Assembly: GCA_005406025.1 (NCBI GenBank)
Contig: BGZK01000762.1
Location: forward strand, 124,001 to 188,000
From: Eumeta japonica
Taxonomy: Eukaryota; Arthropoda; Insecta; Lepidoptera; Psychidae
Length of the DNA stretch: 64,000 bases
Direction of reading: 5' to 3'
Notes under the pieces: generated by a model
The model's input: only the letters and a program-made list of their open reading frames with translations
What the model was told of the DNA's origin: nothing
Database searches by the model: none
Shown here: in pieces, positions 10,701-23,180 of the stretch
Layout: each line of letters starts with the position of its first letter
Position numbering within the stretch: the first letter of the stretch is position 1
Position numbers and translations under genes: made by a program

Positions 10701-13700
10701 AAGGTCCTAGGGGTATAAGCATAGTGATTTTGCCCTTGAAAGATATCGGCACGATACTAAGAGGATTTTTAAACCAATTGGTTTTTAAGAAAAAGCAAAA
10801 TATGTAATAATCAGAAAAAACATCTCAGAAATGCGTGAATCGATTGATTTGAATTTTGTATATGTTTTGGGGGCTAATAGTACCTTCCAGAAAAAAATTA
10901 AGAGCTTTATCAGTTAAATTAATTAGTTAATATGCATTGATATTAAAATATTTAACTTTTAACTTACACAGAAAAAATAATAGAAATATTTTTTCTGCAT
11001 AAATATAGAAATGATTATTCTGTAAATATAGAAATGATTATTTTATATAAGATTAGCAGAACATATATGAGCGACAAAATCGAGACTTAAGCTTAAAACA
11101 CAAAAATAAAGTGAATATTTGCATATAAAGTGGTTTTTATTTTTTTGCGATATGGCGTACCCTTTTTTAAAATCTTAAAAGTTCATAAATCCATAGAAAA
11201 ATGGATGAGGAATCCGAAAAAAATAGTTTTATAATTGTACCAAGCTCGAATTATAGTTAAAAATCAGAATTTAAAAAAAAACAATTTTTTAAGGTTTTTT
11301 TTTTTAACTGATAAAGCTCTTAATTTTTTTTCTGGAAGGTACTATTAGCCCCCAAAACATATACAAAATTCAAATCAATCGATTCACACATTTCTGAGAT
11401 GTTTTTTTCTGATTATTACATATTTTGCTTTTCCTTAAAAACCAATTGGTTTAAAAATCTGAAACTCTCAAGATCTTATAATCGCATTAGTACCTAAAAA
11501 TCCTCTCAGTATTGTGCCGATATCTTTCAAGGGCAAAATCACTATGCTTATACTCCTAGGGCCTTTTGATGACAATTGATCAGTAACTAATTTGCAGTAG
11601 GTTAGTGAGAAGGCTTGAGGTCCTAAGCATCTTCTCATCTAAAATAAAAAGATTTTAAGAGGATATGCCTCTGCAATGACGTAATAAAAAAGCCTGATAT
11701 AATTGTGTAATGTGAAACTAGTATTGTAAATTATCTTTTTATACAAATTGTAATAATGTCTAAACCAGATTTTTTTGGTAGTATGAAAGAAAGAGAAACT
11801 TGACTAACACTGTGTTTTGGTAGCACAGAATAGCACGTAATTTATAGCGGTTATTTATAAATATTGTCCATATCTTTTACTCATATAATATTAAGTGATT
11901 TATCTATTTTTGTTTATCATGGAGGTTGTTACGGATGGATAAAAGGATGCTCATTGCTCTGTTTTAAAATAAAAAAATCATTATATCAAAACTTTGTTTT
12001 TATTATAAATGGAAAATGTAATTTTCTATAGTCTTACCATAACTCATTTTTGCAATAACCTTAACATACTGTATTATGGGTGTCATGATCCCATTATGGG
12101 GATATGATATAAGCAATTATTTATTAGTCAACCGATATCTACAGCAGGCAAAGGACCAAAGGTGTTCCATTTTTCAGTTTTTTTAATTTATTTTTAATAG
12201 TAATGAATTAAATGGTTTTACTAATGCATAAATAACCCTTAGATATAACAAATTACCCAGAAACATCATAATATCATGACAAAAAACTCACTATCTTCAA
12301 TGCAAATCATCAGTTTTCTTATCTATACTAATATATAAATCTACAGAGGTTTTTTTGGTTGTTCCGTTATAAGTATTGACTTGTACATCCAATCATAATG
12401 AAATTTTGTATATATGTAAAAGATACATTGAATTCGTCGATAAGCTAAGTTTTACTTACATTTTTTAAATCTATTTTGGAAGTCCAATTTCCAAAATGTG
12501 TTAATGATAAAAAATAAAATTTTCAAGCTAAAGCTCTGACAGGCAGGAAATAATGTAATAATTTAAATTTCGCTAAGTTAAGGCTAACTATAATCAAAAT
12601 CTGGAAAATTTTAGCAGAACCAAAATCGGTATCAAGAACAACAATTGGGAGTTTGATTTTATGATGTGGTGATGTAAAAGTTGAAAGAATTTATTTTAAA
12701 TCTACACGGGCGAAGCCGCCGGTAAAAGCTAGTATACTCATAAAGCCAAGGTGAGATATATCAATGACAATAGTGATATGACAGTCGCTTTATTTTTTTA
12801 TAATTTCATTGCTCCAATAGTTTTGAGGTTACCAGGGATTTGATTGATAAATTTTCCATCCTAAACTCAAGTGGATTTTATAAATCAATTTGCATGAAAG
12901 TTGATTCTTTTATAACAGTTGAGAGACAAATGAGCAGGTGAGTCATCAGAGAGTAAACAGTCGCCGCCGCCCATGTATACTTGCAATTCCATAGAGTCAC
13001 ATGTGCATTGCCGGCCTCTTGGGAATAGGATATTTGAGAGAGGGAAGAGTGGACTTGTGGAGGGGAAAGTAGGGTGATGAATGCGGGAGTAGGGCGGCCG
13101 AAAGAGGAATGGGTTGATGGAGGGGAAGAGGGCCACCGGAACTTCTAGTCACTGGAAAAAAGGCACTAGTAGAAGCTGTTGCTTCACGTCTGTATTCTGT
13201 GAGACTGTTGTATTTCCTCCACCACATATTATTTTTTATAAATGACTTTATTGTTTTTTAATAAATACTAATATAATAAAAGAGATTTGATATTAATTCT
13301 TTTTATTGTGTGGAAATGTATTAAATACGTAAGTCACGATGAAATTGCAACATATTTAATCCTATCACTAGACAGATACAATTTGTCTTTACTCTGAAAG
13401 CCAATGTTGGAAAAACTGACCGCTTATGACGTCATGGTTTTATTATCAATATAAACACGATTCTATCAAATTTTCTTAGTATTTTTAGAGCCCTTGTCGG
13501 AAATATCTGACTGCTTCATACGTCACAGGTATTTTGATCATTTAAGAAATATTGTTTTCTTAATATTCCTTATCACATAAAATAAAAAACATTATATAGG
13601 AAGTTAATAAAATATAGGAGTATTTAAAATGTACCAATATATGGTCTTTTCTCTGCAATGTTTAATTTTAATATATTTTTTGTGTATTTATAATTGAATA

Positions 13701-16700
13701 CAGTGTAAACTCTTTATAACGTTATCCTTTATAATGATAAACTCCCTATAACGTTGGAGTGAGCCCAAGTTGGTTGGTTTGCGTTAAAACTCACATATTG
13801 AAACACTCTTTATAGCGATACGGCATTCTCTATTACGAAGAATTACGAAGAAATGTGTTCATATTTTTAGACAGTAAATATTTATTATCGGTATTATTGT
13901 TTATGTTATGTTATCAGGTAACAAAAGACTTTGAAGCTCCGAAACATCCGAGGTCCGTCTAGCTTTTGTTATCCTTAATTGCCTTGAACACGTGCAGTAT
14001 GACGCATTGTTTTCTGTGAAGTGATGGTCTTCGACCAAGCATACTGGGTACCTATCGTATTATCAGTCGTAAACCTACTTTGAAACTGTTAACATGGCCA
14101 GTAAACAAAAAGCGATTAGTGTTGACGAAAAAGTTTGTGTGATACGTGCGATTGAAAAGGGAGAAAAGAAAAGTGACGTTGGAAGGCGTTTTAAACTAAG
14201 TCAATCCACTGTTGCTACCATTTGGAAAAACCAAAAAACAATTCTAGTTTTTTTTTGTTCAATCCATATAACGATAACTCTCTATAACGACAAAAAATGC
14301 TCAGTCCCTTGAGTTTCGTTATAAAGAGTTTACACTGTATTATAATTGAATAATTATATTTATGATATTCTTATACTTTCAAGTTTTATTAAATTCCTTG
14401 TAGTTGTGTAATAATTATAAGTTCGGTGGTTTCTGGTTTCTCATTATGTTATTTATTTTTATATTAGGTACTGATTATAAGAAAATATAGGAGGTGTCAC
14501 AGTACACACAGTAAATGTAAAATATCCAAAATTGAAGGTTATTGAAAGAATTTATAATTAAAGAAAACCAACAAATAAACACTAAGTAAAATAAAAATAT
14601 AGAATTCTGTTATGAAATACATTTCTATAGTTATTTTTATTACAATAATATATACAGAATATAATAAACACAGAGAATCAACAATGTATATGGTACAAGT
14701 GACATAAGGAGCGACACGTCGTTTGAAATCATAGTCGCTGTCAAAGCGCGCCAATAGATGTTTTACATCAAAATACTACTAGTGATACGCACTGTCAACA
14801 AGCCTTGACTTAGAATTAATCAAATTTTATATATCAAAACTTAGATAATTCGGTAATATGTATATCTATCTAAGTTTTTCTAAAAGTGGTAATTCAATAT
14901 GATACAAACCACCCAAAAAAATAACTCTTGGTGGTAAACTTCGAATAAAATAATATTTGTGAACCATATACCACTTATTGTCATGTCCATAAATTTTAAT
15001 TTTGACTTCCCTTAGTGTCGGCGACGAAACCTATCTGTAATAGTATATACAACATAAAAATATGTTATGAAACGAAAGTAGGAAGCTGGACGCAGGCAGG
15101 CAAGGTGGTGCAAGATGAGCGCATCAAATGAGCAAACACTATCCAACAATGGGTGTGCTCCATTTTCCACGACCGAAATCAGTACTATGTTTCAATATTA
15201 GGCATATATTTTATGTTTTTATTTGCATATATTTTGTTTATAATTAATATTGCACTTGTTATTTGACAAATAAAATACAATTATTTGTGGTTTTACTTCC
15301 TGGGAATGTCGAAAAGGTAACGTGATATCTGCTGCACGGGATTAGCCCAAAAAGCGGGTACGCGATTGGTCTGTAAATAATTAAGATGCCTCCCATTGAT
15401 AAAGATTAAAACAAAGATGATTTACATGTAATAAATTATAGCGGGGAAGGCATTCTGGATTAAAATATAAACTGGGCCAAAGCATGAAGAATTCATTCTC
15501 ATCCGAGCCAGCAGTACAATGGGTCACCTTCAGATGAATCCATCCAGGGAGGAAGATACCTACCACTATCAAGAATGGCGTTTCTCTGTTCTGTTGGGGT
15601 TCGGTGGTCCACGCCCAGCGATACAGTCAACTGGCTCTCCACCCTGGCCATGTGAGGGAATGGTCCCCTACACTTATACGTGAAAAGTTTCCTCATAAGG
15701 AACATGCCTTATATGAATTTATAGGTTAAGCCAATATTTTCAACTTTATGAGAGAACACCAAGTTGGTGTATGAAATACATCAGGACAAAGAAGAGCTAT
15801 TTATTTTACACAGTGATAACTTGGATATTGGATAACACAATCGTAGCATAAGTGTCATCTGAGTTACGGTTTTTAAACTGTTACTTTTTTGACAATAAAA
15901 TAAAAATTGATTATATTCATTTTATTTTTTCACATCACTAGCTTTATTCATATAAAAATGATGATGGCTCTAAGATTACTTATTGTGAATGTACACTTTG
16001 TTCTCAAAAGGTTAAAGAAAAACAGGCATTAAAAATCCCTAATAAAATTATACTTAATCTTATTAGACATAAGTGTAATAATAATCGTTTTAGTTAATAG
16101 CAATTTGCAGTAATTTGGTGTAAAAATAATTGTTTTAATTAACAGCAGTTTGCAGTAATTTGCAGTACACTACAATCTAATCTAACAAAAGTTAGGGATT
16201 CTGGAGCTTTTGTTAAAAAAATGTTTTTTTTTCATAAATATGGAACAGTATGGTGGTACGGAATTCCATACCAATTGCGAGATTGTCGATAAATTAACTC
16301 TTTTTTTTTTTGAAGTATGGTATTTGTAAAATTTTTAAGATAATAAATATAGCAGTATGGCAATCATGAATTCCGACTGCGAGATTTGTCATTAATTAGC
16401 TGATTTTTTTTGGAGTATGGTATTTGTTAAATTTTTAAGATAATGAATTAAGGTTTAGTATCATATAAGAATCTTACCTACATCAAATTTATCTGGTTTT
16501 ATCTTCATTAGTGTTACTCCAGTGACATCATCACCATGTAACAAGGTGTGTATAATGGGAGCAGCTCCTCTCCATCGAGGCAACAAACTAGGATGAACGT
16601 TTATCATTCCACTGTAAAATGCACAAATATCTGACGGTGTACAAGATTTGAAATTGAAAACATGATATGCATACAATAAATATATAATTGTTATTTACAA

Positions 16701-17891
16701 AATAAAAATGAAATATAAAAACTACATTATTTTCAGACATAAAATGTTCTGCTGTGCAAGTATGTATGCTTTTTTTGTTAAATTATTGGGACTTTCTAAT
16801 ATATAAGTGATTTTATTTTGATGTGGTCGAGTATAATATGTCTACCAAACCCTAAACTGTTAGATTAATGTTTCTGGTGACTGAATGAGCACATCCTGTG
16901 AGCAACTAATGTGTGAGTTTCCACATTTATAGTATCCTTTATGGATGATAGGAGTCCTATGATCATTAATTTAATTTATTTACTATTGAGAGATGAATAT
17001 TTAAGGAGCCTAATTTCCAATAAGACAAAATTCCTAGATGAGATATTACTACCATTAGTTATCAAAATTGTACATGGTAATAGAATGCCAAAAGTATCCA
17101 AAATCAGAAATAGCATTTTAACTTTATGGATTCAAGATTTCCAGAGTTTTCTAACAAAATAAAAAGTCGTGTTCCTAGCCAATAATAAGTGAACAACTTA
17201 TTAAAAAAATTAAAATCAGTTAATGTAATTTCATTATACACACTATGGAATTTTTTTAGTAAAATTGTAGAATTCTGAATCTGCTTATCTAATTTTTACA
17301 CAATGAAATTTGTATTTTTTATAAAGTATTTTGAAATTAAAAATGAATATGTAATAAAAAGTAATGTCTAAGATGTAAGGGTGAAATATTCTAAGAAAAA
17401 TAAAATAAAGCAGTCATTAATAAAAAATGGGAAATATAGAACTTACTGTTGGAATTTATCTAAGATCTCTTTGGTAATCATATGACCGAATGCAACAATT
17501 AGTCCTAAATCATAATCTCCATTCTTTATGTGGTGTAAAGGCCAAGGTATTAATTTGATATTTTGAGATATAGCATACTGTTCCAGAGTTGATACATTTT
17601 TAGATTTTTTGGTAGTAACTAGATCTAACAATTCAACCACATCATTACTTTTTCTGAAAATGTATTAAATATTATCTGAAGACATATTTTATTAATTGAA
17701 GAAATTAAATTATATTCAGAATTAAAAGGAGACCTCAGTTCGTTGACACTACGAAGACTATTAAAAGCGATACTATCAGATCCTAAAAAAAGAATTTTGT
17801 AACTTGGTTTATTAGCATATTTTCTAAAATACTTGTTCTCTGCTGTGCGTAGATTTAAAAGGTTTTTCCTTAGGAAATTATGAATTAACAT
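7745..17891 (-). CDS. MTFMT: Methionyl-tRNA formyltransferase, mitochondrial (5 exons)
   Basis: On the minus strand five exons join in frame: 17891-17734, 17653-17447, 16611-16478, 8362-8195 and 8112-7745 (stop). They give 344 aa, near the usual family length. The enzyme formylates Met-tRNA in the mitochondrion to make the initiator tRNA. ATG 17891 was chosen because the next ~27 residues are basic and amphipathic ([15 protein letters not shown]...), a likely import presequence. Residues 31-38 (YKILFLGS) start the formyltransferase fold. The hallmark [16 protein letters not shown] (residues 125-140) carries the Asn-His of the catalytic triad, and the Asp is in KFDVG (165). Exons 4-5 give the C-terminal tRNA-binding domain ([33 protein letters not shown] [10 protein letters not shown]). 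All introns are GT-AG with matching phases. Intron 3 spans 8.1 kb and is full of transposons. No frameshift is seen. Confidence 0.95.
8363..10700. other. MTFMT intron 3, left part
   Basis: AT-rich intron sequence. Around 8560-8760 and 8930-9240 there are GC-richer, repeat-like patches that I cannot assign. An 18-bp perfect palindrome sits at 9928-9945. ORFs of 60-90 codons here lack splice signals and known motifs. Confidence 0.5.
10701..11565. mobile_element. Large inverted-repeat (foldback/MITE-like) element
   Basis: The left arm (about 10701-10917) and right arm (about 11304-11565) are inverted copies. They share aaggtcctaggggtataagc / gcttatactcctagggcctt at the outer ends and ttaactgataaagctc at the inner ends. 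Identity is very high by eye. The right arm carries about 38 extra bases near 11461-11498. The ~386-bp spacer is AT-rich and non-coding. No transposase is present. It lies in intron 3 of MTFMT. It could be a non-autonomous DNA transposon or the two ends of a deleted larger one. Confidence 0.75.
11566..12321. other. Intron sequence between two elements
   Basis: AT-rich, no coding or repeat signal that I can support. A phrase near 12126-12165 (caaccgatatctacagcagg, then caaaggacc) looks like a fragment of a lepidopteran SINE tail, but is too short to call. Confidence 0.4.
12322..12732 (+). mobile_element. Non-autonomous Helitron, LEP1-like
   Basis: It begins TCTATACTAATAT and ends CTAG, inserted exactly between A (12321) and T (12733), the Helitron insertion rule. 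Near the 3' end is the short GC-rich hairpin segment cgggcgaagccgccgg that marks lepidopteran LEP1-type Helitrons. About 411 bp, with no ORF, so it depends on a helicase supplied elsewhere. It sits in MTFMT intron 3. Confidence 0.85.
12890..13230 (-). repeat. Lepidoptera-type interspersed repeat, copy 1
   Basis: Contains the phrases gagcaggtgagtcatc, gtcgccgccgcccatgtata, cttgcaattcc and gtgcattgccggcctcttgg, a series common in moth genomes. A diverged copy is at 26040-26330 and a fragment at 32515-32590. The downstream purine-rich part (gagggaagagtgg) creates long ORFs on the minus strand that should not be read as genes. The class (SINE or DNA element) is unclear. Strand is nominal. Confidence 0.65.
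13701..14337 (+). mobile_element. pogo/Tigger-type mini-transposon
   Basis: Perfect-looking terminal inverted repeats CAGTGTAAACTCTTTATAACG and its reverse complement end a 637-bp element flanked by TA on both sides, as in the Tc1/mariner-pogo group. Sub-terminal ends contain further tandem variants of the ctctataacg motif on both sides. Inside is a short ORF for the DNA-binding head of the transposase (see 14094). The catalytic DDE region is deleted. It lies in MTFMT intron 3. Confidence 0.88.
14094..14312 (+). CDS. Truncated pogo/Tigger transposase, CENP-B-type HTH only
   Basis: The 72-codon ORF starts [20 protein letters not shown] and continues through [19 protein letters not shown]. This is the N-terminal psq/CENP-B helix-turn-helix of pogo-class transposases (residues ~5-50), which binds the element's own ends. 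After about residue 51 the reading frame enters the right terminal repeat and stops, so the second HTH and the DDE nuclease domain are gone. The helix-turn-helix is undamaged. If expressed, it could only bind TIR-like sites, but nothing shows expression. Confidence 0.7.
   Translation: MASKQKAISVDEKVCVIRAIEKGEKKSDVGRRFKLSQSTVATIWKNQKTILVFFCSIHITITLYNDKKCSVP
14338..16072. other. MTFMT intron 3, right part
   Basis: AT-rich intron. A GC-richer block at about 15380-15720 gives overlapping minus-strand ORFs with no family resemblance that I can name. It may be an inserted repeat. The phrase around 14700-14760 (gcgacacgtcgtttgaaatc) also looks repeat-derived. Confidence 0.4.
16073..16162 (+). repeat. 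Tandem dimer, ~45-bp unit
   Basis: Two adjacent units beginning gtgtaataataatcgtttta and gtgtaaaaataattgtttta, each ending tttgcagtaattt, with a partial third unit. A short local duplication in MTFMT intron 3. Confidence 0.75.
16242..16449 (+). repeat. Tandem dimer, ~100-bp unit
   Basis: Two adjacent units share gaattcc, gcgagat, agtatggtatttgt and aaatttttaagataat in the same order. The second unit ends about 30 bp before the splice donor of MTFMT exon 3. Confidence 0.75.
16933..17162 (+). other. Exon-like open frame antisense in MTFMT intron 2
   Basis: An open stretch follows a tatag acceptor-like site and runs from ATG 16941 for 73 codons to TAA ([20 protein letters not shown]...). It is leucine/isoleucine- and lysine-rich and looks helical, with no domain that I recognise. 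It lies entirely within the 835-bp intron 2 of MTFMT on the opposite strand. It could be a retroposed fragment, a terminal exon of an unknown gene, or a chance ORF in AT-rich DNA. Confidence 0.25.
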
Positions 17892-20800
17892 ATTTTTTAA
17901 AATTAATATAATCAATTGATTAATTTCAACATAAACACTAGGGTTATGTTGATACCTTAAGTTGACATTGGCTCATTGACAGTAGCTTTCAATGTTGCTA
18001 AATATAAAAGGCGTGAATATATTGTGAAGAAAAAAATGATATAAATTCAATTTAACTGTGGGAAAACTACGTACTGATACTACTGATAATAAAAATAATT
18101 AAGAATTTAAAAAAGAAAGTGTGGGTAGAGGTAGGGATGACAGAGACCTTCTTAATAGGTTTTGTTTTATATGCAATTGGCGAAGTTTGAATTTATGAGC
18201 ATAATTATATAAAATGTATTCCGCAAAATAAGTCTCCCGGCAATTTATAAAACTAATAAATTCTATGAGAATTCAGAAGAAAAATGGTTAAAACTTACAT
18301 AGACATTAGCGCTGCACGTAAAAGAATTCTTCCGAGACTTAAAGTCTTTAAATAAAGTTCATGTTTCTGAAGTCCTTTGTTCTTTACGGTTACCTTTTAT
18401 ATTATATTATGTATTTCTGTCTATCTTGTTAAAATATAGTCAAAAACATATGAACATAATATTATCAGAAGCATATGCCTCAAGCATTAAAAAAATGTGT
18501 AATTTATGAAATTATTTCATTTAATATATACCACACTGCCTGCTTTTTTGACTTCGTAGATTTCATAGTCTACTACACATTATTTTTTTAATTTTTAGTT
18601 CAATAATAATATGCAATAACTCAATAAATAAAACGCTACTCATTTGGTTACATGTTCACAAACTTTTTCATTCTGTTCATTTCTTTTAGAACATTGTGTT
18701 GCACGATTTATTGTGGTGACAATTTATTTTAATTTCGAATCATAAAGCCACATATGGAGCGAACTCTACTTAGCAATACATAGACTTGCTTAGGGGTGAA
18801 AATTTTGGCCCTAAGTACATTACATCATAGTTGACTGTGTTGCTTGCATTTTATGTCTAGTTGATGCTTATGTTGATTTCGAGGATAATGTTCGTTGTTC
18901 TGTAAGGCCATGGCTGTACTTAGTTGGAAACTGTACATCAATAAGTTTTATTAGATGTGAGTACTCTGTTTCTAGAAAAATCCATACATGCTTATAATAA
19001 GTCCACCTGATACATTCGATCACGGCGAAACAGTATAAATCTGATTGCTACAGCCACTAGACCCTTGTTAAACTTGATGTTAGATTTTTTTTTGACGTTA
19101 CGGCGATGAAGGCAAGCAACTTGTTTTAATACTAACTCGTTTAAAAACAATGGAACAATTTTTTCAGAAGTTCCTGTAGTTATCTTTCAGATTTGTCATC
19201 TAACTCTGGACACTATCTACATTAAAAACAAAAACTATAGTGCAATATTAGCTTTTAGATAATAATGTAGAAGTAAAAGATTCTATGAATCCATTCTGAA
19301 ATAATATTTACTACAACAGTAGGTAATTGAAATTCAGAATTTATGGCAATTGACTCTATAAATAGTGAAGACTGTTAACGTGTTAATAATTTTATTATTT
19401 TAATACTATTATTAAAACATATATCTCCTGTCGCATAGTGTGCAACGATCCTTTTATGCTTTTTGTCAGGTCTACATGTCAGATCCGTGTAGCCTTTTAT
19501 ACATATTAAGCGAGATGTGGGTAAATTCTTGCTTCTTTAATACTTATTTTTATTGTTATTTTCTTTTGTTTCATTTATTATTCTTTTTTATTTCTTTTGT
19601 ATTTTTTTCAAGGGTATCCATAAATTACGTTAAATGAACTTCATTATATTAAAGACTTTACTATACTTGATAACTTGATAAAGACATATTGAAATTCGTA
19701 AGGAGAGATATTGAACAACCGATCAATAATACACGGTTCAGGATTTGCATCACCTTCATTTAAATACTTGAATTCCTGGATTTCATCAAAGATCCTAAAG
19801 GCAAATCCCCCTAAGCTACTCTCCACTATATATATATATATATAAATATATTTATAATCTAAGCTCCAATATTAAAAATATATATACTCATCACGTTCAG
19901 CACGTTCAGGCAATCTTACGAGTAATAATAATTCATCCAACACAGACGGAGTTGTTACTCAATTTGAGATAGGAATTACCTAATTAAAATTATAATATCC
20001 TACTATGACTTTTTCTTTCATTTTTTTCTGTTCTGTTTTCGGATGCACCACTTAAATAAGAAAAAATACCCAGAGCTAATGTTAGACAACTTCACCAAAT
20101 CTACATATATTATCAGCTAAAAATTTGAATTAGGAAAGTATGTAAATTATAAATATGAACAAATATTATTAAACATAGTATATTTTTATCATTTCCTTTT
20201 AACATAGCAGGGAGTTTAAAAAATGAAAGTTTGAGCTTAATAAATTATTAGTTTTCGCGCGCAGCTGCGCCTGCGTGAATATCGAATGAATTCTTTCATT
20301 TCGAGCAATGACCAATTATGCTGTCAATCATGCTGCCGATTTTGTTACTATTTTCGATTCCAATTTTGGCCCCAATTTTGATTCCGATTCTAGTTTCTAT
20401 TTAGGTTTCGGTTGTGTAAAAATACATAATGTAAGATACTAGCAACGAAATGCGATAAAAACTATACTATATGTTATTTTGGGGTATAAAATATTATATG
20501 CCATAACGATATAACGATATATGGCCATATGCCATAACCATAATGCCATACCAAATTTTATCAAATTCTGTGAAATAGTTTTTTAAGGGGTTTGCGAACA
20601 AAATCACAGACAGAGATCATAATTCCGAAAACCATTGAAAATGACACGTTTATAACAAACATATCAATGTTTGTTACACTCATCAGAATTGTTTTTTTTT
20701 TCAAATGTCTAATGTACAGACTTTTTCTCTCTACTGTTTTATTATATGTACAGATTAAAAGACTAACTAAATAATGAAAATACTTGAAAATGGAGAACGG

Positions 20801-21072
20801 TAAGAACGAAATTCTAAAATCAATAACGTTCCATTGAAAATTAAATTTTCGTTACATAGACATCGAAATCAACATTAATAATTTTATTTTGAATATTAAT
20901 ACAACATTAACAATAATATATGAAGCTATCTATTTAATGCGGAATGTAATGGAACGAACGAAACCATGACGAGATTTCATTTTGATACAGCATCTTTATT
21001 GATTTCTGCAAGAAACGACAAAATATTTGATGGGAAGTAGGAAAATGAAACTCTTAAAGAAATATATAAATA
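17892..21072. other. Intergenic, upstream of MTFMT
   Basis: This contains the MTFMT promoter side. There is no supported gene. A minus-strand open frame at 19644-19826 (EIQEFKYLNEGDANPEPC...) ends next to a short TA run (19829-19844) and could be a retroelement scrap. Near 20500-20550 are short overlapping repeats of atatggccatatgccataac. Confidence 0.45.
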
Positions 21073-21330
21073 TGGGATAAAAAGAACCTTCATTCCGCTC
21101 TGAATAGTCTCCTATCTGCCAATACAAATTGCGTTAAAATTGATTAAGCGACTTCGTAGGTTAATCTGAACAAACATACAGACAGAATGCATATGGAATA
21201 AAAAGTAGCATATATCCTCTCCTGAATAGTTTTCTATTTATCAGTGCAAGGCCCATTAAAATCGGTTCAGTCGTATCAAAGATTAGCCTGAACAAATAAA
21301 CAAACAGACAGATAATTTTTTTAGTGCATA
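21073..21330 (+). repeat. LINE 3'-tail-like tandem dimer
   Basis: Two ~120-bp units start gggataaaaag and ggaataaaaag, and each runs through attaaaat(c/t)g(g/a)tt, cgta, gatta/ggtta, ctgaacaaa and acagacaga. This is the tail pattern of RTE/CR1-like insect retrotransposons. No reverse transcriptase is attached. Confidence 0.55.
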
Positions 21331-22164
21331 TTTGGGGCTAGTTACCTGTAGATAATAGCAAGTTTATTAAAAATTTAACTTTTTTATTTCTAAATCACAG
21401 TCAGATATTTAAATTTTATTCATTTGTATAGATTAATTAAAAAATAACGTATACTGCAATCCTTACGTAGTCGACTTATTTTTTGAATGGCGGTAAATGT
21501 GACATATTTGTCACGAATACATAATCAGTAAATAAAGATGAAAATTGACGTCCGCGATAGCGCTGTGTCACGACCATTGCATTGCAAAGTTAACGCGACT
21601 TGTAAGTGACGTAAGCTTGTTTGGAGTTACTGTATTACTTACATATTTTATCGTAACAAAGATCATATGCTAGATAATAAATGCATTGATAAATCGCAAA
21701 TGGGTTGACTAGGTAAATCGTGTGTCGATGCTGTTGAATAATTAGGTAACGTTTTACTTAGGTATTTTATTACATTTTTTATTAGGTATTTTATTTATTA
21801 TATTTTTATTAGGTAACGTTTTTGGATCAACTTTCCAGATTTGTTATGCATAAAAATCGAGAATTAGCTGAGAGAATGACAGGAGGAATTGGAAAAATAT
21901 AGTTTACCTACTTTCTCTTTAGCAAAACTATGAAGTACGAAGTATAAATAGATGAGCAAGCGATATTTAATACGTATATCCACATCAGTTATTTAATCGT
22001 TTTTTTTTAATTACGTTATTACGTCTTACAATAGGTAAAGCAACGTAAGCAGAAGAATTTTATATGTCAGGTCGGAGAAAAAGTTTTTTCGTACGTTATA
22101 TACAAATTCAAGATAATTTTTAATCATATTTTATGCACATTCACATATATCTCTTATAATAATC

Positions 22165-22376
22165 CACTTTTCTATCACTATTAAAGCTTGTGCACTTGGC
22201 CATCAGCCCTCGTCTACTCTTTTCTATGTTCCACTCTCTACTCATTGTCTTGTTTTACACCCGCTCGGATTCTAAGATACCAGACTTAAATTTCGACTAC
22301 AACGGGAACCCACATTCGCGAGACCATGCACAGAGGCCGGATGCGTCACATGCCACCAATACCTAGGTCCACTACT

Positions 22377-22425
<49 letters not shown>

Positions 22426-22440
22426 ATGTACATGTATGTT
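22165..22440. repeat. Insertion with (TA)n microsatellite inside mariner copy 2
   Basis: Mariner sequence is recognisable on both sides (acatatatctcttat and gttgttgaacg-type flanks). The intervening piece is GC-richer, unrelated to mariner, and runs into a pure TA tract of about 40 bp at 22381-22421. It is probably a retroelement fragment that landed at, or brought, the TA repeat. The family is unknown. Confidence 0.55.
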
Positions 22441-23180
22441 GTTTCGTTCAACAACTTGTTAACATTTTGTAGGTAATCCTCTATAATCCCATTGAAAATC
22501 CCAGATGAAAATCTGAACGTGCAAGGTCAGGACTATATGGTGGATGCATTAACACTTCTCAACGAAACTCTCAATATTTGCTAAATGAGATGTGTGTGGT
22601 CTGGTGTTATTATGATGAAAAAACCACAATTTTTCTGTTGTCAATTCCGGTCGTTTTTTCTCTACTTCTTGCTCAAGTCTCATCAGCTGTTGGCAATAGA
22701 GATCCGAATTGATCAATTTGCCTGGCGGTAAAACGTCACAATGGATAATGCCCTTCCAATCCCACCATACACATAGCATTAACATAATGCGAGTTTATCC
22801 GGGTTTTGCTATAGTCTGTGGAGCTTGCTTGCTTTTTGACCATGATATTTTTCGCATGATCATGTCTTAGGTAATCCATTTTTCAACACCATTGATCATC
22901 AGTCTTTTCTAAAACGGTTCTGTTTCATTACGTAACGTTTCAATAGAGAATAGCAAATAAGTATACAATTCATTAGAGTTCTTTCTAGTGAGCTCATGTG
23001 GGATTCAAGTATTGAGCTTTTTGTATATCCTGCTTTATTCAAATAGGTCAAAACTATTTTGTGATCAATTTCTAGTTCTCTACTTTTTCCAAAATGGCAT
23101 CGACTTTATCCGTAACAGATCGATCAGAGCGAAGTTCATCTTTGATATCAAAAACTACCGGACTGAAAACGCTTGAACTA

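Noticed and set aside
12885..13227. Proline/serine-rich minus-strand ORFs
   Set aside because: Artefact of the purine-rich repeat read on the opposite strand.
15381..15705. Minus-strand ORFs in a GC-richer block of MTFMT intron 3
   Set aside because: No splice signals, no family resemblance, and no methionine context that stands out; more likely an old insertion.
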